From Thalassocella blandensis (GTDB lineage Bacteria > Pseudomonadota > Gammaproteobacteria > Pseudomonadales > Cellvibrionaceae): a stretch of DNA of 64,000 nt. Location of the stretch: positions 186,001 to 250,000 of the forward strand of contig CABFPG010000003.1 of the NCBI GenBank assembly GCA_902141825.1, in the 5' to 3' direction. This document shows positions 63,304-64,000 of this stretch, piece by piece. The notes beneath the pieces are model-generated. The model ran no database searches and was not told the DNA's origin. It saw only the letters and a list, made by a program, of their open reading frames with translations. The position numbers were made by a program, and so were the translations under genes. Numbering within the stretch: position 1 is the stretch's first letter; the number at the start of each line of letters is the position of its first letter.

Positions 63304-63552
63304 TACAGAAACCTTTGGCAGAAAATATGAGTCAAGCGTGTTTTAGAATCCCAAGCATTCCGGACTGTAGCACGCTTTGCTGCCGGGAAGAAACGATATA
63401 TTAGCAAGCCACTACCGGTTACCTGCTCACATGAAAAGAGCTGGCCCATGGAAGTGACATAATCTGGTAATATCGCCTCACAACAACACCTTAATGCCCA
63501 AGCGAATAAAGGGCTATTGCCCAATCCACCTGAGTATTTCGCCCGATAAACT

Positions 63553-64000
63553 ATGAGCACACCATTAATAACCGAAGAAGGGTTAGCCAAGCTAAAATCC
63601 GAACTGGACTACCTTTGGCGTACAGAGCGCCCAGAAGTCACCAAAAAAGTTTCCTGGGCTGCAAGCCTTGGTGACCGGAGCGAAAACGCGGACTATCAAT
63701 ACAACAAAAAGAGGCTGCGTGAAATTGATCGAAGAGTCCGCTATTTGCGAAAAAGAATTGACTCATTAAAAGTGGTGCCTTATGCAAAAGAACAAGAAGG
63801 CACCGTGTATTTCGGCAGCTGGGTGAAAATTGAAAATGAAGCGGGTGAATCGAAAGAACTTCGTATCGTAGGGTACGATGAAATATTTGGCGAAAAAAAT
63901 TATATTTCTGTTGATTCTCCGATGGCCAAAGCACTAATGCGCAAACAGGTCGGCGATGAAGCTGTTGTAAAAACCGAAGCGGGTGAATTCTTCTGGGAAA
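63553..64000 (+). CDS. greB: Transcription elongation factor GreB, 3' end beyond the window
   Basis: 149 codons of an open frame starting at the ATG at 63553; family members have about 157-165 residues, so only a short tail is missing. MSTPLITEEGLAKLKSEL begins the N-terminal coiled coil, and LGDRSENADYQYNKKRLREI carries the acidic tip residues that stimulate transcript cleavage by RNA polymerase. The C-terminal FKBP-like domain begins near residue 90. GreB is favoured over GreA because of the RPEVTKKV and DYQYNKKRLREIDRRVRYL pattern. Confidence 0.95.
   Translation, partial: MSTPLITEEGLAKLKSELDYLWRTERPEVTKKVSWAASLGDRSENADYQYNKKRLREIDRRVRYLRKRIDSLKVVPYAKEQEGTVYFGSWVKIENEAGESKELRIVGYDEIFGEKNYISVDSPMAKALMRKQVGDEAVVKTEAGEFFWE

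Overview
The window reads as a chromosomal segment of a free-living, probably marine gammaproteobacterium close to the Cellvibrionaceae (Saccharophagus/Teredinibacter-like). Three signs point there: secreted carbohydrate-active proteins with long poly-serine linkers, large TonB-dependent receptors, and two conserved housekeeping blocks whose order resembles Pseudomonas and its relatives. This placement is inferred from content and gene order; no database search was possible.

Layout. 1-2.5 kb: the 5' part of a condensin/Wadjet-type MksF/JetA gene running off the left edge, then a lipoprotein of the sugar isomerase/epimerase TIM-barrel type. 2.6-6.4 kb: a 1277-residue hybrid histidine kinase. 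6.4-7.45 kb: a 1-kb stretch without a gene, holding a consensus sigma-54 promoter and nested RNA-like inverted repeats, ahead of an AsmA-family gene (7.5-9.6 kb). 10.3-13.2 kb: an Oar-like TonB receptor with an embedded EF-hand-like loop. 13.6-18.6 kb: a polysaccharide cluster of two tandem GH18 chitinases and a convergent CBM6 protein; all three carry a beta/gamma-crystallin-like domain and poly-Ser linkers.

19.4-27.3 kb: a complete histidine-utilisation locus. hutG and hutI diverge from hutC-hutU-hutH around a palindromic HutC-type operator, and a serine dehydratase gene is attached to the end of the hutH arm. 27.6-30.8 kb: a KAS III-like enzyme and a convergent Cache-domain chemoreceptor. 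31.0-34.9 kb: a TPP riboswitch in front of a thiamine salvage operon (TonB receptor, thiamine-binding protein, PnuT transporter, APH-fold kinase).

35.3-49.9 kb: first housekeeping block: tRNA-Ser(GCT), csrA, lysC, alaS, hinT, a Trm112-like gene, an M23 peptidase, recX, recA (with a LexA box), pncC, a DUF4124 gene, mutS, fdxA and rpoS. 50-61.2 kb: second block, all on the minus strand: nlpD, a DUF368 gene, pcm, truD, ispF, ispD, ftsB, eno, kdsA, pyrG and tilS. 61.2-64 kb: an S9 peptidase and the start of greB.

The accessory genes suggest an organism that degrades chitin-like polymers, imports products through TonB receptors, uses histidine and serine as carbon and nitrogen sources, and scavenges thiamine. 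No CRISPR array, insertion sequence or prophage was recognised. The most interesting unexplained signals are the sigma-54 promoter with its structured leader at 6.9-7.2 kb, the MksF/JetA gene at the left edge, the shared crystallin modules, the EF-hand-like loop, and a partly duplicated tRNA-Ser/terminator unit.
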